In this document: positions 55,525-63,947 of the stretch, piece after piece
Numbering within the stretch: the stretch's first letter is position 1
Layout of the letters: each line of letters opens with the position of its first letter
Program-made: the position numbers and the translations under genes
Notes under the pieces: model-generated
What the model was told of the DNA's origin: nothing
Seen by the model: only the letters and a program-made list of their open reading frames with translations
Database searches by the model: none
NCBI GenBank assembly: GCA_020629315.1
Contig: JAHDDO010000003.1
Span: 36,973-100,972 of the forward strand
Origin: Saprospiraceae bacterium
GTDB taxonomy: Bacteria > Bacteroidota > Bacteroidia > Chitinophagales > Saprospiraceae
Length of the DNA: 64,000 bases
Reading direction: 5' to 3'

Positions 55525-56933
55525 GTAAAGTAAACGAAAGCATGTCTTTGGCGAATCCGGCGCCTCCTTTTTTAGATGCGCAACAAAAAATAGCTTCAGC
55601 TATTGGTGCCATTGGTTTGCTCATCTTGTTTTTAGCTTCCTTTAATGTCTCAAGTGTGAGCACCTCCACATTCTTAAGCGTATCCTTACTACTAATGAGT
55701 GTTGGGGTAGTTTGGTATTCGGCAAGGGCTTATCTTACTAAAAAGCCAGGAATAAAAAACGATGGTGTATGGTTTAGCTCCATTTCTTCAAGAGGGGTCA
55801 TTGCCTGGATTGCAGGCATTATAATCACTGGCTTTTATGTTCTTCTTTACTGGTATCCAAGCCTATTAGGTTTGGGCCAAGATGGGGCTGCAAATATGGG
55901 ATTAGTTGGCTTTTTTGACCCCTTATCTCAGTTTATCAAGGGCAAACCAGCATCCCAATGGTTTGTGTATGGTACCCTTTACACTATAGCGATACTCATC
56001 TTTGGATTGAAATTTATTTGGAAGTATCGACACAATAAATATCAGGTGCTTAGGACCCTTTCTGTTATGTTTTTCCAAACGGCTTTTGCTTTCTTGATAC
56101 CAGAAATTTTAGAGGGGCTAAATGAGCCATTAGGCGCTGCGTGGTTTGGGACCGATGCTAAAAACATGTGGCCTCTAGATTATGATTTCTTCCATGCTTG
56201 GCATCTCGACAATCTTAGAAATGGAGGCAGCTTGGGCATGTTTATGTTGATCTGGGGATTGCTGCTAATTCTGGTCATTTCACCTTTGCTAACCTATTTT
56301 TACGGTAAGCGTTGGTATTGCAGCTGGGTTTGTGGTTGCGGTGGTTTAGCTGAGACAGCGGGTGATCCTTTTCGGCAGTTATCGGATAAATCTTTGAGAG
56401 CTTGGAAGGTTGAGCGGTGGATGATTCATTCGGTTTTAGTCTTCGTGTTTGTAATGACTGCCTTGGTGCTTTTTCAATATTTTACAGATCAGAGTTCATT
56501 TTTAGGTATACCTATATATCCCGTCCAGAAATGGTATGGCTTTTTTATTGGTGCTGCTTTTTCTGGAGTTGTAGGTGTAGGTTTTTACCCAATAATGGGA
56601 TCTAGGGTTTGGTGTCGATTTGGTTGTCCAATGGCCGCCTTGTTAGGAATCCAGCAAAAATTCTTTTCGAGATTTAGGATTACAACCAATGGAGGTCAAT
56701 GTATCTCTTGTGGCAATTGCTCTACCTATTGTGAGATGGGTATTGATGTCCGTGCGTATGCTCAAAAAGGGCAGAATATTGTAAGAGCCTCATGTGTAGG
56801 TTGTGGTATTTGTGCGGCTGTATGTCCTAGAGGCGTATTACGACTAGAGGGGGGTAGTGCCGATATAAGTAGTAAGACAGATCAACTTCGCACGATCCAT
56901 ATTACCGAAGATCAAGTACAAGTGTTTTCCTAA
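55521..56933 (+). CDS. Membrane 4Fe-4S polyferredoxin (NapH/NosR-like)
   Basis: 470 aa integral membrane protein with about eight helices (for example 28-45, 49-66, 93-112, 149-167, 232-255, 300-320, 340-357). Two cysteine motifs sit at membrane-helix ends (WYCSWVCGCGG and WCRFGCPMAA), as in NapH/NosR/CcoG proteins. Two ferredoxin clusters follow in the C-terminus: CISCGNCSTYCEMG and CVGCGICAAVCPRG. The fold moves electrons through or along the membrane. It is translationally coupled to the flavoprotein gene and converges, one base apart, on the 2Fe-2S reductase gene. No terminal reductase gene is seen nearby. Confidence 0.9.
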   Translation: MSKVNESMSLANPAPPFLDAQQKIASAIGAIGLLILFLASFNVSSVSTSTFLSVSLLLMSVGVVWYSARAYLTKKPGIKNDGVWFSSISSRGVIAWIAGIIITGFYVLLYWYPSLLGLGQDGAANMGLVGFFDPLSQFIKGKPASQWFVYGTLYTIAILIFGLKFIWKYRHNKYQVLRTLSVMFFQTAFAFLIPEILEGLNEPLGAAWFGTDAKNMWPLDYDFFHAWHLDNLRNGGSLGMFMLIWGLLLILVISPLLTYFYGKRWYCSWVCGCGGLAETAGDPFRQLSDKSLRAWKVERWMIHSVLVFVFVMTALVLFQYFTDQSSFLGIPIYPVQKWYGFFIGAAFSGVVGVGFYPIMGSRVWCRFGCPMAALLGIQQKFFSRFRITTNGGQCISCGNCSTYCEMGIDVRAYAQKGQNIVRASCVGCGICAAVCPRGVLRLEGGSADISSKTDQLRTIHITEDQVQVFS

Positions 56934-56934
56934 T

Positions 56935-58020
56935 CTACTCGTACTCGATGGTTACATTCGCTGTTTTTGGATGGGCTTGACAACTGAGGATATATCCCTC
57001 AGCTACCTCATCATCATCCAATGCAAAACAAGAATCCATAGTCACTTCGCCCGAAGTGACTTTAGCCACACAGCTTGAGCAAGCACCGCTCGTGCAAGAG
57101 TAGGGTGGGTTCTTACCCTCTTCAATTAGAACATCTAAAATCGTTTTGTCAGCAGGCACATTTATTTCTATCGTTTCTCCTTCTAATAAAACGGTGACTT
57201 TGCCAGCACCACTCGCACCCGCTTTGTCATCTTCTTCAATAAAGAAATATTCTGTATGAATTGTTTTTTGATCAACACCTTTGCCTCTGAGCTGATCTTT
57301 TATGACTTCCATCATGGACGTTGGGCCACAAATATAAAATTGTCTATCACCAGTTAGCGATGGATAATCTTCCAAAAACTGCGAAAAGTTCTTTGCTGTA
57401 ATTCTTCCTGGATGTCTATTACCTTCTACTTTCTTTTTCTTAGAAAACAAGCCGCCTAATACCCCGCTTTTCGCTAGGCTTGACAATTGATGTCGAATAA
57501 TTAATTGTCCTTCATATCTAGATTGTAGACTACGTAATTCTTCATTGAAAATTATCGTATCCTCTGAGCGGCTTCCATACAATAGATAACAACAACTCTT
57601 TGGTTCTTCTTCAATAATTGCCTTAATCATAGCAATTACAGGGGTAATTCCACTTCCCGCTGCAATAAAGTAATGGTCTGTCTTCTTTTCAGGTTTGGGC
57701 GTAACGATAAAACTACCTTCTGGGGCTGCGATCGACAGGATGTCCCCTTCTTTTAGTTCATCTACCAGATAATTAGATACCTTGCCACCAGGCACCCGCT
57801 TTACGCCAATGGCCCACTGGTTTTCTAGGGGCGTCGTACATAAACTATAAGACCTTCTACAAGTCTCTCCATTCACGTCTAGCTCTATGGTTATATATTG
57901 TCCTGCTTTGTTTTGAAAGCGCTCTTTCAAGTTTTCAGGTATCTTGAATCCTAGACGGACACAATCAGCCGTTTCGAATTTCTTATTTTGCACTTCTATT
58001 TGATGAAAATCCATTGCCAT
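56935..58020 (-). CDS. 2Fe-2S ferredoxin-fused NAD(P)H reductase (PaaE/Hmp-like)
   Basis: 361 aa from ATG 58020 (58014 is also possible); a TTG at 58038 lies inside a promoter box. FAD domain with RRSYSLCTTP, NAD(P) domain with IAAGSGITPVIAM and YICGPTSMMEV, and a C-terminal plant-type [2Fe-2S] domain with PYSCTSGACSSC and a distal LSCQAHP cysteine. An unusual insert, LFSKKKKVEGNRHPGRITAKN, splits the NAD domain and is found in PaaE-type reductases. It delivers electrons to oxygenases or other acceptors; no oxygenase gene is in the window. It sits tail to tail with the polyferredoxin operon. Confidence 0.9.
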   Translation of the reverse strand: MAMDFHQIEVQNKKFETADCVRLGFKIPENLKERFQNKAGQYITIELDVNGETCRRSYSLCTTPLENQWAIGVKRVPGGKVSNYLVDELKEGDILSIAAPEGSFIVTPKPEKKTDHYFIAAGSGITPVIAMIKAIIEEEPKSCCYLLYGSRSEDTIIFNEELRSLQSRYEGQLIIRHQLSSLAKSGVLGGLFSKKKKVEGNRHPGRITAKNFSQFLEDYPSLTGDRQFYICGPTSMMEVIKDQLRGKGVDQKTIHTEYFFIEEDDKAGASGAGKVTVLLEGETIEINVPADKTILDVLIEEGKNPPYSCTSGACSSCVAKVTSGEVTMDSCFALDDDEVAEGYILSCQAHPKTANVTIEYE

Positions 58021-58035
58021 ATCCTCTAAAGGATG

Positions 58036-58049
58036 CAAAGGTATAATTG
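58036..58049. promoter_or_regulatory. Back-to-back -7 boxes of divergent genes
   Basis: The minus-strand box TACCTTTG (58036-58043, exact) serves the 2Fe-2S reductase. The plus-strand box TATAATTG (58042-58049, one mismatch) serves the glycosyltransferase. They share two bases, so the two promoters cannot be occupied together. Confidence 0.45.
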
Positions 58050-58059
58050 TTTAAAAACA

Positions 58060-58779
58060 ATGTCACAAACTTTATCAATCATAATCCCAGCCTATAATGA
58101 AGAAGCTACGATTGTTAGCTTGTTAGAGAAAGTGGTTGGGGTAGACCTTATTGATAATATGACTAAAGAGATTATCATTGTAAATGATGCATCTTCAGAT
58201 AATACAGCTGAAGAAGTTCGTAAAACAATGGCCTCTTTTGATAATGTAAATATTCGATTGATAGAATTAGATAGGAACCAAGGTAAAGGAGCCGCTCTCC
58301 ATAAGGGGATCGCTTTGGCGACGGGTAATTATGTGATTATCCAAGATGCAGACTTAGAATATGACCCAAATGAATATAATATCTTACTAAAGCCCATATT
58401 GGACGGGTATGCTGATGTGGTCTATGGGTCGAGATTTATCGGGGGAAAGCCCCACAGAATCTTGTTCTTTTGGCATTCTATAGGAAACAAGATACTGACT
58501 CGAATTTCTAATGCATTTACCAATTTGAATATGACGGATATGGAAACCTGCTATAAATTATGGAAGCGGGATATTATACAATCCGTTGATCTGAAAGAAA
58601 AACGATTTGGTTTCGAACCGGAAGTGACCGCCAAGGTGTCTCGTTTGAAGAATGTGCGGATCTATGAAGTCGGCATTTCCTACTATGGTCGAAGCTATGC
58701 CGATGGTAAGAAGATCGGATGGAGAGATGGGTTTAGAGCTATTTATGCAATTCTTAAATACAACCTTTGGGCTAGATAA
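58060..58779 (+). CDS. Glycosyltransferase family 2 (dolichyl/polyprenyl-phosphate type)
   Basis: 239 aa from ATG 58060; the in-frame codon at 58033 precedes the promoter. It is a GT-A fold with LSIIIPAYNEEAT at the start, IIVNDASSDNT, the metal-binding QDADLEYDP and a GSRFIGGKPHR loop, as in dolichyl- or undecaprenyl-phosphate sugar transferases. The sugar and acceptor are not predictable. There is no C-terminal membrane domain. The ABC-F gene starts at the last base of its stop (TAATG), so the two are coupled. Confidence 0.92.
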   Translation: MSQTLSIIIPAYNEEATIVSLLEKVVGVDLIDNMTKEIIIVNDASSDNTAEEVRKTMASFDNVNIRLIELDRNQGKGAALHKGIALATGNYVIIQDADLEYDPNEYNILLKPILDGYADVVYGSRFIGGKPHRILFFWHSIGNKILTRISNAFTNLNMTDMETCYKLWKRDIIQSVDLKEKRFGFEPEVTAKVSRLKNVRIYEVGISYYGRSYADGKKIGWRDGFRAIYAILKYNLWAR

Positions 58780-60656
58780 TGCAGCTGCTAAATATAGAAA
58801 ACTGCCAAAAACGCTATGGCGAAAAGCTTTTGTTTGAGAACTTAAACTTTAGCATTAGCAAAGGACAAAAAATTGCCTTAGTAGCCAAGAATGGCTCTGG
58901 TAAAACTACCTTGCTTCGATTAATTGCAGGGGAAGAAGGTCCTGAAGGAGAAAATGCAAAGATCGAGCTGAACCAAGATACCCATCGGTACTACCTACGT
59001 CAAGAGCCTAAATTCTTAGCCGGCAGTACGGTCATGGAGACGGTTTATGATTCTGAAAATCCAGTCATCCGACTCATCCATGAACACGAAATGGCACTGC
59101 TCTCCAATGATGCTGAAAAAATCCAAGAACTAGCACTTAAAATGGATGATCAGAAAGCTTGGAAAACAGAAGTTCGAATTAAAGAGACTTTATCGCGATT
59201 CAATATTCTAGATTTAGATCAATCTATAGATGAATTATCGGGAGGGCAAATCAAGCGACTCGCCTTGGCTAAAATGATTATCGATGAGCCGGCCTTTATC
59301 ATTTTGGATGAACCTACGAACCATTTAGATTTAGATATGATTGAGTGGTTGGAGCAGTACCTCCAAAATCCAAATCTAACCATCTTCATGGTAACGCACG
59401 ATCGATATTTTTTAGAACGGATCTGTTCTGAAATCTTTGAGATCGATCAAGCGGCCTTACATATTTATAGAGGTAATTACAGCCAATACTTAGAGAAAAA
59501 AGAAAATCGAGTCCAAAACGAATTAGTCAATCAAGAAAAAGCGCAAAAGTTATATAAAAAAGAATTAGAATGGATCCGTCGGATGCCTAAAGCAAGAGGC
59601 ACCAAGGCTAAATCTAGAGTGGAAAAGTTTTCAGAAATCAAGGCCCAAGCTTTTAATAAGCGAGATGATACAAGCCTCAAGATTAATTTAAAATCTTCAC
59701 GAATGGGCTCCAAAATCCTGGAAGCGCATGCAATCAGTAAATCCTATGGCGATCTTTCTATTGTGGAATCGTTTTCCTATAAATTCAAGAAAAGGGAGCG
59801 CTTAGGATTAGTCGGAAAAAATGGGGTTGGAAAATCTACCTTCCTCGATCTTTTAACACAAAAGATAAGACCTGATGGTGGTAAAATAGTAGTTGGAGAT
59901 ACCATAAAATTTGGTTACTATACACAGGATGGGATTACCTTAAATCAAGATAAACGAGTCATAGAGGTTATTCGAGATATTGCAGAATACATTCCTTTAG
60001 AAAAGGGACTGAAGCTGACCGCTGAAAGTCTGTTAGAAACCTTCCTATTTCCAAGATCCCAGCAGCAAGTGTATGTAAGCCAGCTAAGTGGTGGGGAGCG
60101 ACGACGCCTATATTTATTAACGATTTTAATGGAGAACCCCAATTTCTTGATCTTAGATGAACCAACGAATGATCTTGATATTCTAACTCTCAATGTTTTG
60201 GAAGATTATCTGATGCAATTTCCGGGGTGTTTATTAGTCGTCAGTCATGATCGCTATTTTTTGGATAAGATGGTAGATCACTTATTTATTATGGAAGGCA
60301 AAGGCGTTATCAAAGACTATAACTTCACCTACACGGAATATAGGAATGAAGTAAAATCAAAACGCTATGATGTCGCGACCAAGGGGGACATTGGACCGTC
60401 AAAAACAGAACGTCAAGAGAAGCAAGAAAAGGTAGTGGATCGTGAGAAACAAAAGAAGATTAAAAACCGAATTAATAAAATCGAACGAGAGCTAGAGCAA
60501 CTAGAAACCCGCAAATCTAGCTTGACAGAAAAGTTTATGGAAGAGCTTTCGATGGAAGATATTACTAAATACAGTAAAGAATTAGAAGAGGTAAAATCGG
60601 CTATTGATGCCTTTGAAGAAGAATGGATGGTGCTTTCAGAAGAAAATCAAACATAA
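58779..60656 (+). CDS. ABC-F family ATPase (Uup-like)
   Basis: 625 aa with two ABC domains and no membrane part: Walker A AKNGSGKTT (36-44) and VGKNGVGKST (near 345), signatures LSGGQIKRLAL and [11 protein letters not shown], Walker B FIILDEPTNHLD and FLILDEPTNDLD. A linker (about 240-290) joins them, and a C-terminal coiled-coil extension (about 540-625) is typical of Uup. ABC-F proteins act on ribosomes or, for Uup, on DNA-branch or ribosome processes. Coupled to the GT2 gene by a TAATG overlap. Confidence 0.92.
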   Translation: MQLLNIENCQKRYGEKLLFENLNFSISKGQKIALVAKNGSGKTTLLRLIAGEEGPEGENAKIELNQDTHRYYLRQEPKFLAGSTVMETVYDSENPVIRLIHEHEMALLSNDAEKIQELALKMDDQKAWKTEVRIKETLSRFNILDLDQSIDELSGGQIKRLALAKMIIDEPAFIILDEPTNHLDLDMIEWLEQYLQNPNLTIFMVTHDRYFLERICSEIFEIDQAALHIYRGNYSQYLEKKENRVQNELVNQEKAQKLYKKELEWIRRMPKARGTKAKSRVEKFSEIKAQAFNKRDDTSLKINLKSSRMGSKILEAHAISKSYGDLSIVESFSYKFKKRERLGLVGKNGVGKSTFLDLLTQKIRPDGGKIVVGDTIKFGYYTQDGITLNQDKRVIEVIRDIAEYIPLEKGLKLTAESLLETFLFPRSQQQVYVSQLSGGERRRLYLLTILMENPNFLILDEPTNDLDILTLNVLEDYLMQFPGCLLVVSHDRYFLDKMVDHLFIMEGKGVIKDYNFTYTEYRNEVKSKRYDVATKGDIGPSKTERQEKQEKVVDREKQKKIKNRINKIERELEQLETRKSSLTEKFMEELSMEDITKYSKELEEVKSAIDAFEEEWMVLSEENQT

Positions 60657-60690
60657 AAAAAGGCTTTCCGGAAATCCAGAAAGCCTTTGT
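60655..60690. terminator. Terminator between convergent uup-like and tlpA-like genes
   Basis: AAAGGCTTTC and GAAAGCCTTT form a perfect 10-bp stem with an inner GGA/TCC pair in the loop. On the minus strand a seven-base T run follows, so it fits best as the end of the TlpA-like transcript. It starts on the last base of the uup-like stop. Confidence 0.8.
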
Positions 60691-60709
60691 AGGTCTATTA
60701 TCTATTTTT

Positions 60710-61201
60710 TTATTCGCCAGCAGCTTTTACGATCTCATCTTCTAATTCGTATTCATCACCAGGATTGTAACCATTGTGCTCATAAATGATGTTACCTGCG
60801 CCATCGATTAAGAAGGTTTGTGGCACTGTTTCAAAGTTTAAGGCATTTTGAAGATCCTGATTAGCATCGGATAGGATGGTGTATTCCCAACCTTTTGCTT
60901 CTACCATACCTGGTACTTTAGCTAATCCTCTTGCATTATCTATAGTGATCGCAATAAATTCAACACCATAGTCTTCTTGCCAGTCTGGATAGATATCCAC
61001 TATCGCATCTAACTCTCTTTTGCATGGGCTGCACCAAGTCGCCCAAAAAGAAATAACCGTAAGACCACCTTGGCTTACTTTTTCTTTTATGTTTATAGTC
61101 TCACCCTTAAGGTCTTTCACATCTACATCTGGCATGGCTTTTTGCGCTTGAAGTCCTGTAAAACCTGCCATTACAAATAGTAAAATAAGTAGTCGCTTCA
61201 T
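60710..61201 (-). CDS. TlpA-family thioredoxin-like protein, exported
   Basis: 163 aa from ATG 61201 (ATG 61207 is two codons earlier). A signal peptide ends at GLQAQ. The thioredoxin fold carries the redox motif WATWCSPC (Cys57, Cys60) and a cis-proline in TVPQTF. TlpA/ResA-type proteins reduce or supply disulfides in the periplasm. It is divergent from DUF6029/Omp28 genes, with a consensus -7 box 19 bases upstream. The Omp28 protein downstream also has a CPNC thioredoxin-like motif, so a shared redox function is possible. Confidence 0.9.
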   Translation of the reverse strand: MKRLLILLFVMAGFTGLQAQKAMPDVDVKDLKGETINIKEKVSQGGLTVISFWATWCSPCKRELDAIVDIYPDWQEDYGVEFIAITIDNARGLAKVPGMVEAKGWEYTILSDANQDLQNALNFETVPQTFLIDGAGNIIYEHNGYNPGDEYELEDEIVKAAGE

Positions 61202-61220
61202 TATCATTTTATTTTGAGTT

Positions 61221-61228
61221 CAAACTTA
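61221..61228 (-). promoter_or_regulatory. -7 promoter box TAAGTTTG for the TlpA-like gene
   Basis: The minus strand reads TAAGTTTG (exact TAnnTTTG), 19 bases upstream of ATG 61201. Confidence 0.5.
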
Positions 61229-61358
61229 ATATTCTTCTTTTAATTTGGCTAAACCTTCGTAAAGTCTATTGCACTTTGTCATGCAGGGAACTTTAAAAGG
61301 CTAATTTATCATATTAGTACCTGCAATCTATATATTTATACGCTCAAATGCACGGATT

Positions 61359-61375
61359 GGGTTTCAACTTAACCC
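61359..61375. other. Short inverted repeat GGGTT-N7-AACCC before the DUF6029 gene
   Basis: A 5-bp palindrome with a 7-base spacer in the divergent 218-base gap, about 45 bases upstream of the DUF6029 ATG. It may be an operator or chance. The rest of the gap shows a weak plus-strand box (TAATTTTT) and nothing else clear. Confidence 0.2.
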
Positions 61376-61419
61376 TTGTTTAACGAGATATGCCCAATTG
61401 TTAATTTTTATAAGAAAAC

Positions 61420-63108
61420 ATGGAAGATCACAAACGATTATCGATCATCATTTTACTATTCGGTCTTTTCTTAGCGCCGATTAGTATTTTTTCCCAGGAT
61501 GGAGGTTCCTTTTCAGGCGGCTTTCAATCTAATGGAAATATATTTTTGCGGGATTCGTTGATCGGTGCTGCTAACATTCCACAGTATGATTATCAGCTTT
61601 TTGGTGCCGATGCTTGGCTTGACCTAGCCTATTCTAACTATGGCTTTAAGGTGGGTGTACGATTGGATGTATTCAATAATTCAAACCTATTGAATCCAAA
61701 TGCCTCATACACCGATCAAGGTATCGGGCGATGGTATATTTCTAAGGATATAGGGAAATTAAGTTTGACCGGTGGTTATATCTATGACCAGATTGGTAGT
61801 GGTATTATTTTCAGGTCTTTCGAACAACGACCTTTATTGATTGATAATGCTTTAGTGGGTGTACGCGGGGCCTATGAATTAACGGAGAACTGGCAATTTA
61901 AAGCATTTACTGGACAGCAAAAATTCTTATTTGACAGATATCCAGCCATTATCAAAGGGGCTGCCTTTGACGGGTTTATGCGCTTAGGTGAAGAAGGGGC
62001 TATTACCTTGGCACCTGGTATTGGTTATACAGGAAGGACATTGGACGATGATGAAATGACGCGGGTGATAAACATTGTGAAGAATTACATTGGTGATGAT
62101 AGATTTAAGCCTGTGTATAACGTGCACATGTTTAGTTTGTATAACACTATGTCCGCTGGCCCGTTTGTATGGTATTTTGAAGGTGCCTACAAAACAGAAG
62201 ATACCTTTTTTGACCCCAATGAAGAAAAGGAGGAATTCAATGGTGCAACGACCTTGGGTCGTTATGTAAAGCGCCCGGGTTCGGTTGTCTACTCTAGCTT
62301 GAGTTATGCAGGCCATGGATTGGGCTTGACCTTGGAAGCAAAGCGTACAGAAAACTTTCAGGTAAGAGCTGAAACTACTTTGGAATTAAACCGAGGCTTT
62401 ATCGGATTTTTACCTCCGATGAATCGACAAAATACGTATCGGATGACGGCCAGATATGCGCCGGCCACTCAGGATTTAAGTGAATTAGCCTTCCAATTGG
62501 ACGCGATTTATCGTATTTCGAAAAGCTTATCAGTAACAGCTAATGTGTCAAATATTACAACCTTAGATAATGATATTCTGTATCGTGAACTTTACACTGA
62601 GTTCTTATATAAGTATCAGCGATTATGGCAATTAACGGCGGGCGTACAATTACAACGATATAACCAAGAAGTATATGAGGTAAAACCTGATGTGCCTATT
62701 GTAGAAACGTTTACCCCATTTGTGGATTTTCTTTATAAGATTTCAAGAAAACGATCCATCCGAACTGAGCTCCAATATATGCTGATCGGAGATGATCCTA
62801 AAGCGGGATTCAAACAAGATTACGGCGATTGGTTATTTGGTCAAGTCGAGTTGACCTTGGCGCCGCATTGGGCCTTTACCATTTCAGACATGTACAATGT
62901 TACACCTGGAAAGCAAAGTCCGGTAGACGATAGCGGTGAAAAAATTGCTTTGCACTATCCGAGGTTTGATATATTTTATACCAATAAAGCAAACCGATTC
63001 TCAGCTAGTTACGTCAAGCAAGTAGAAGGAATCGTATGTACAGGTGGTATTTGCCGCCTGGAGCCTGCTTTTAGTGGATTTAAATTTTCTGTAGAGACCA
63101 GCTTCTAA
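61420..63108 (+). CDS. DUF6029-family outer-membrane beta-barrel protein
   Basis: 562 aa with a signal peptide (about 1-25, SIFSQ). The start of the mature protein, GGSFSGGFQSNGNIFLRDS, and QLFGADAWLDLAYSNYGFKVGVR-type strands (here AWLDLAYSNYGFKVG), a repeated amphipathic beta pattern and a terminal phenylalanine (SVETSF) mark an outer-membrane barrel of the DUF6029 family. Function is unknown. It is followed 11 bases later by the Omp28 lipoprotein gene, and both are divergent from the TlpA-like gene. Confidence 0.88.
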   Translation: MEDHKRLSIIILLFGLFLAPISIFSQDGGSFSGGFQSNGNIFLRDSLIGAANIPQYDYQLFGADAWLDLAYSNYGFKVGVRLDVFNNSNLLNPNASYTDQGIGRWYISKDIGKLSLTGGYIYDQIGSGIIFRSFEQRPLLIDNALVGVRGAYELTENWQFKAFTGQQKFLFDRYPAIIKGAAFDGFMRLGEEGAITLAPGIGYTGRTLDDDEMTRVINIVKNYIGDDRFKPVYNVHMFSLYNTMSAGPFVWYFEGAYKTEDTFFDPNEEKEEFNGATTLGRYVKRPGSVVYSSLSYAGHGLGLTLEAKRTENFQVRAETTLELNRGFIGFLPPMNRQNTYRMTARYAPATQDLSELAFQLDAIYRISKSLSVTANVSNITTLDNDILYRELYTEFLYKYQRLWQLTAGVQLQRYNQEVYEVKPDVPIVETFTPFVDFLYKISRKRSIRTELQYMLIGDDPKAGFKQDYGDWLFGQVELTLAPHWAFTISDMYNVTPGKQSPVDDSGEKIALHYPRFDIFYTNKANRFSASYVKQVEGIVCTGGICRLEPAFSGFKFSVETSF

Positions 63109-63119
63109 ATATTAGCATT

Positions 63120-63947
63120 ATGAAAAATTTAGTATTTCTATTCATACTCAGTGCCCTATTTATTTCTTGTGAAGAAGTGATGGTCAATGTACCGGATCCT
63201 AAACCACCCGAGACAGAAAAGATTGTTCTTGTAGAGGAATTAACAGGCGCAACATGCCCTAACTGTCCAAAAGGCGCGGCTGCACTAGAATCCATTTTGG
63301 AGTTTTTTGAAGGCTCCGTAGTTGCTGTGGGTATTCATGGTGTCCAGCAAGCGGCTCCTGTACCCAATTTGAGTAAATACGATTTTAGAAATCCGGCTGC
63401 AGTGGAATTGGAAGAGTCATTTGCACCCTTTTTAGGGAAACCTTCCGCGGTCATTAATCGGGTAAAGTTTGATGATCAACAATTTGTAGCCATAACGGGA
63501 ACGGATGTTTGGTCTAATTATGTAGAGCAAGAATTGCAACGAGCATCAGAGTTAAACTTATTTATAGCAGCGGATTATGATACGAATACACGAGCCATAG
63601 ATATTGAAGTTACCGTTAATGGTGTTAGGGATTTAGTGGGTGACTATTTGATTACAGTGCTGATTACACAGAGTCATATTATCGATGCTCAAGAGGACGT
63701 GTCTGAGATCATCGAGGAGTTTGAGTTTAATCATGTATTGATGGATGCGGTGACCGACCCATTGGGTGATCCATTCCGCACCGAGATTACTCCAGGCGAG
63801 ATTATCACCCAGAATTATACCTATACCTTACCTGAAGAGGATGGCTTGTGGGTAGCAGAAGATATGGAAATTGTCGCTTTTGTACATAATGTGGATGTTG
63901 ACGACTCTAGGGTTATTCAAGCGAATATGATTAAGCTTTCGGAATAA
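63120..63947 (+). CDS. Omp28-related outer-membrane lipoprotein with CPNC motif
   Basis: 275 aa lipoprotein (LFISC, Cys17). The thioredoxin-like domain carries the redox-type motif LTGATCPNCP (Cys46, Cys49) and continues to about 150; a beta-rich C-terminal domain follows (about 155-275). This matches the Omp28 family of Bacteroidota, surface-exposed in Porphyromonas. There is no T9SS sorting domain in this copy. It follows the DUF6029 gene by 11 bases. A GC-rich tandem hairpin repeat begins directly after its stop. Confidence 0.9.
   Translation: MKNLVFLFILSALFISCEEVMVNVPDPKPPETEKIVLVEELTGATCPNCPKGAAALESILEFFEGSVVAVGIHGVQQAAPVPNLSKYDFRNPAAVELEESFAPFLGKPSAVINRVKFDDQQFVAITGTDVWSNYVEQELQRASELNLFIAADYDTNTRAIDIEVTVNGVRDLVGDYLITVLITQSHIIDAQEDVSEIIEEFEFNHVLMDAVTDPLGDPFRTEITPGEIITQNYTYTLPEEDGLWVAEDMEIVAFVHNVDVDDSRVIQANMIKLSE

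Noticed and set aside
61420..63947. Omp28/DUF6029 genes as T9SS cargo
   Set aside because: Neither has a PNP-type or CHU_C sorting domain; one is a barrel and the other a lipoprotein.
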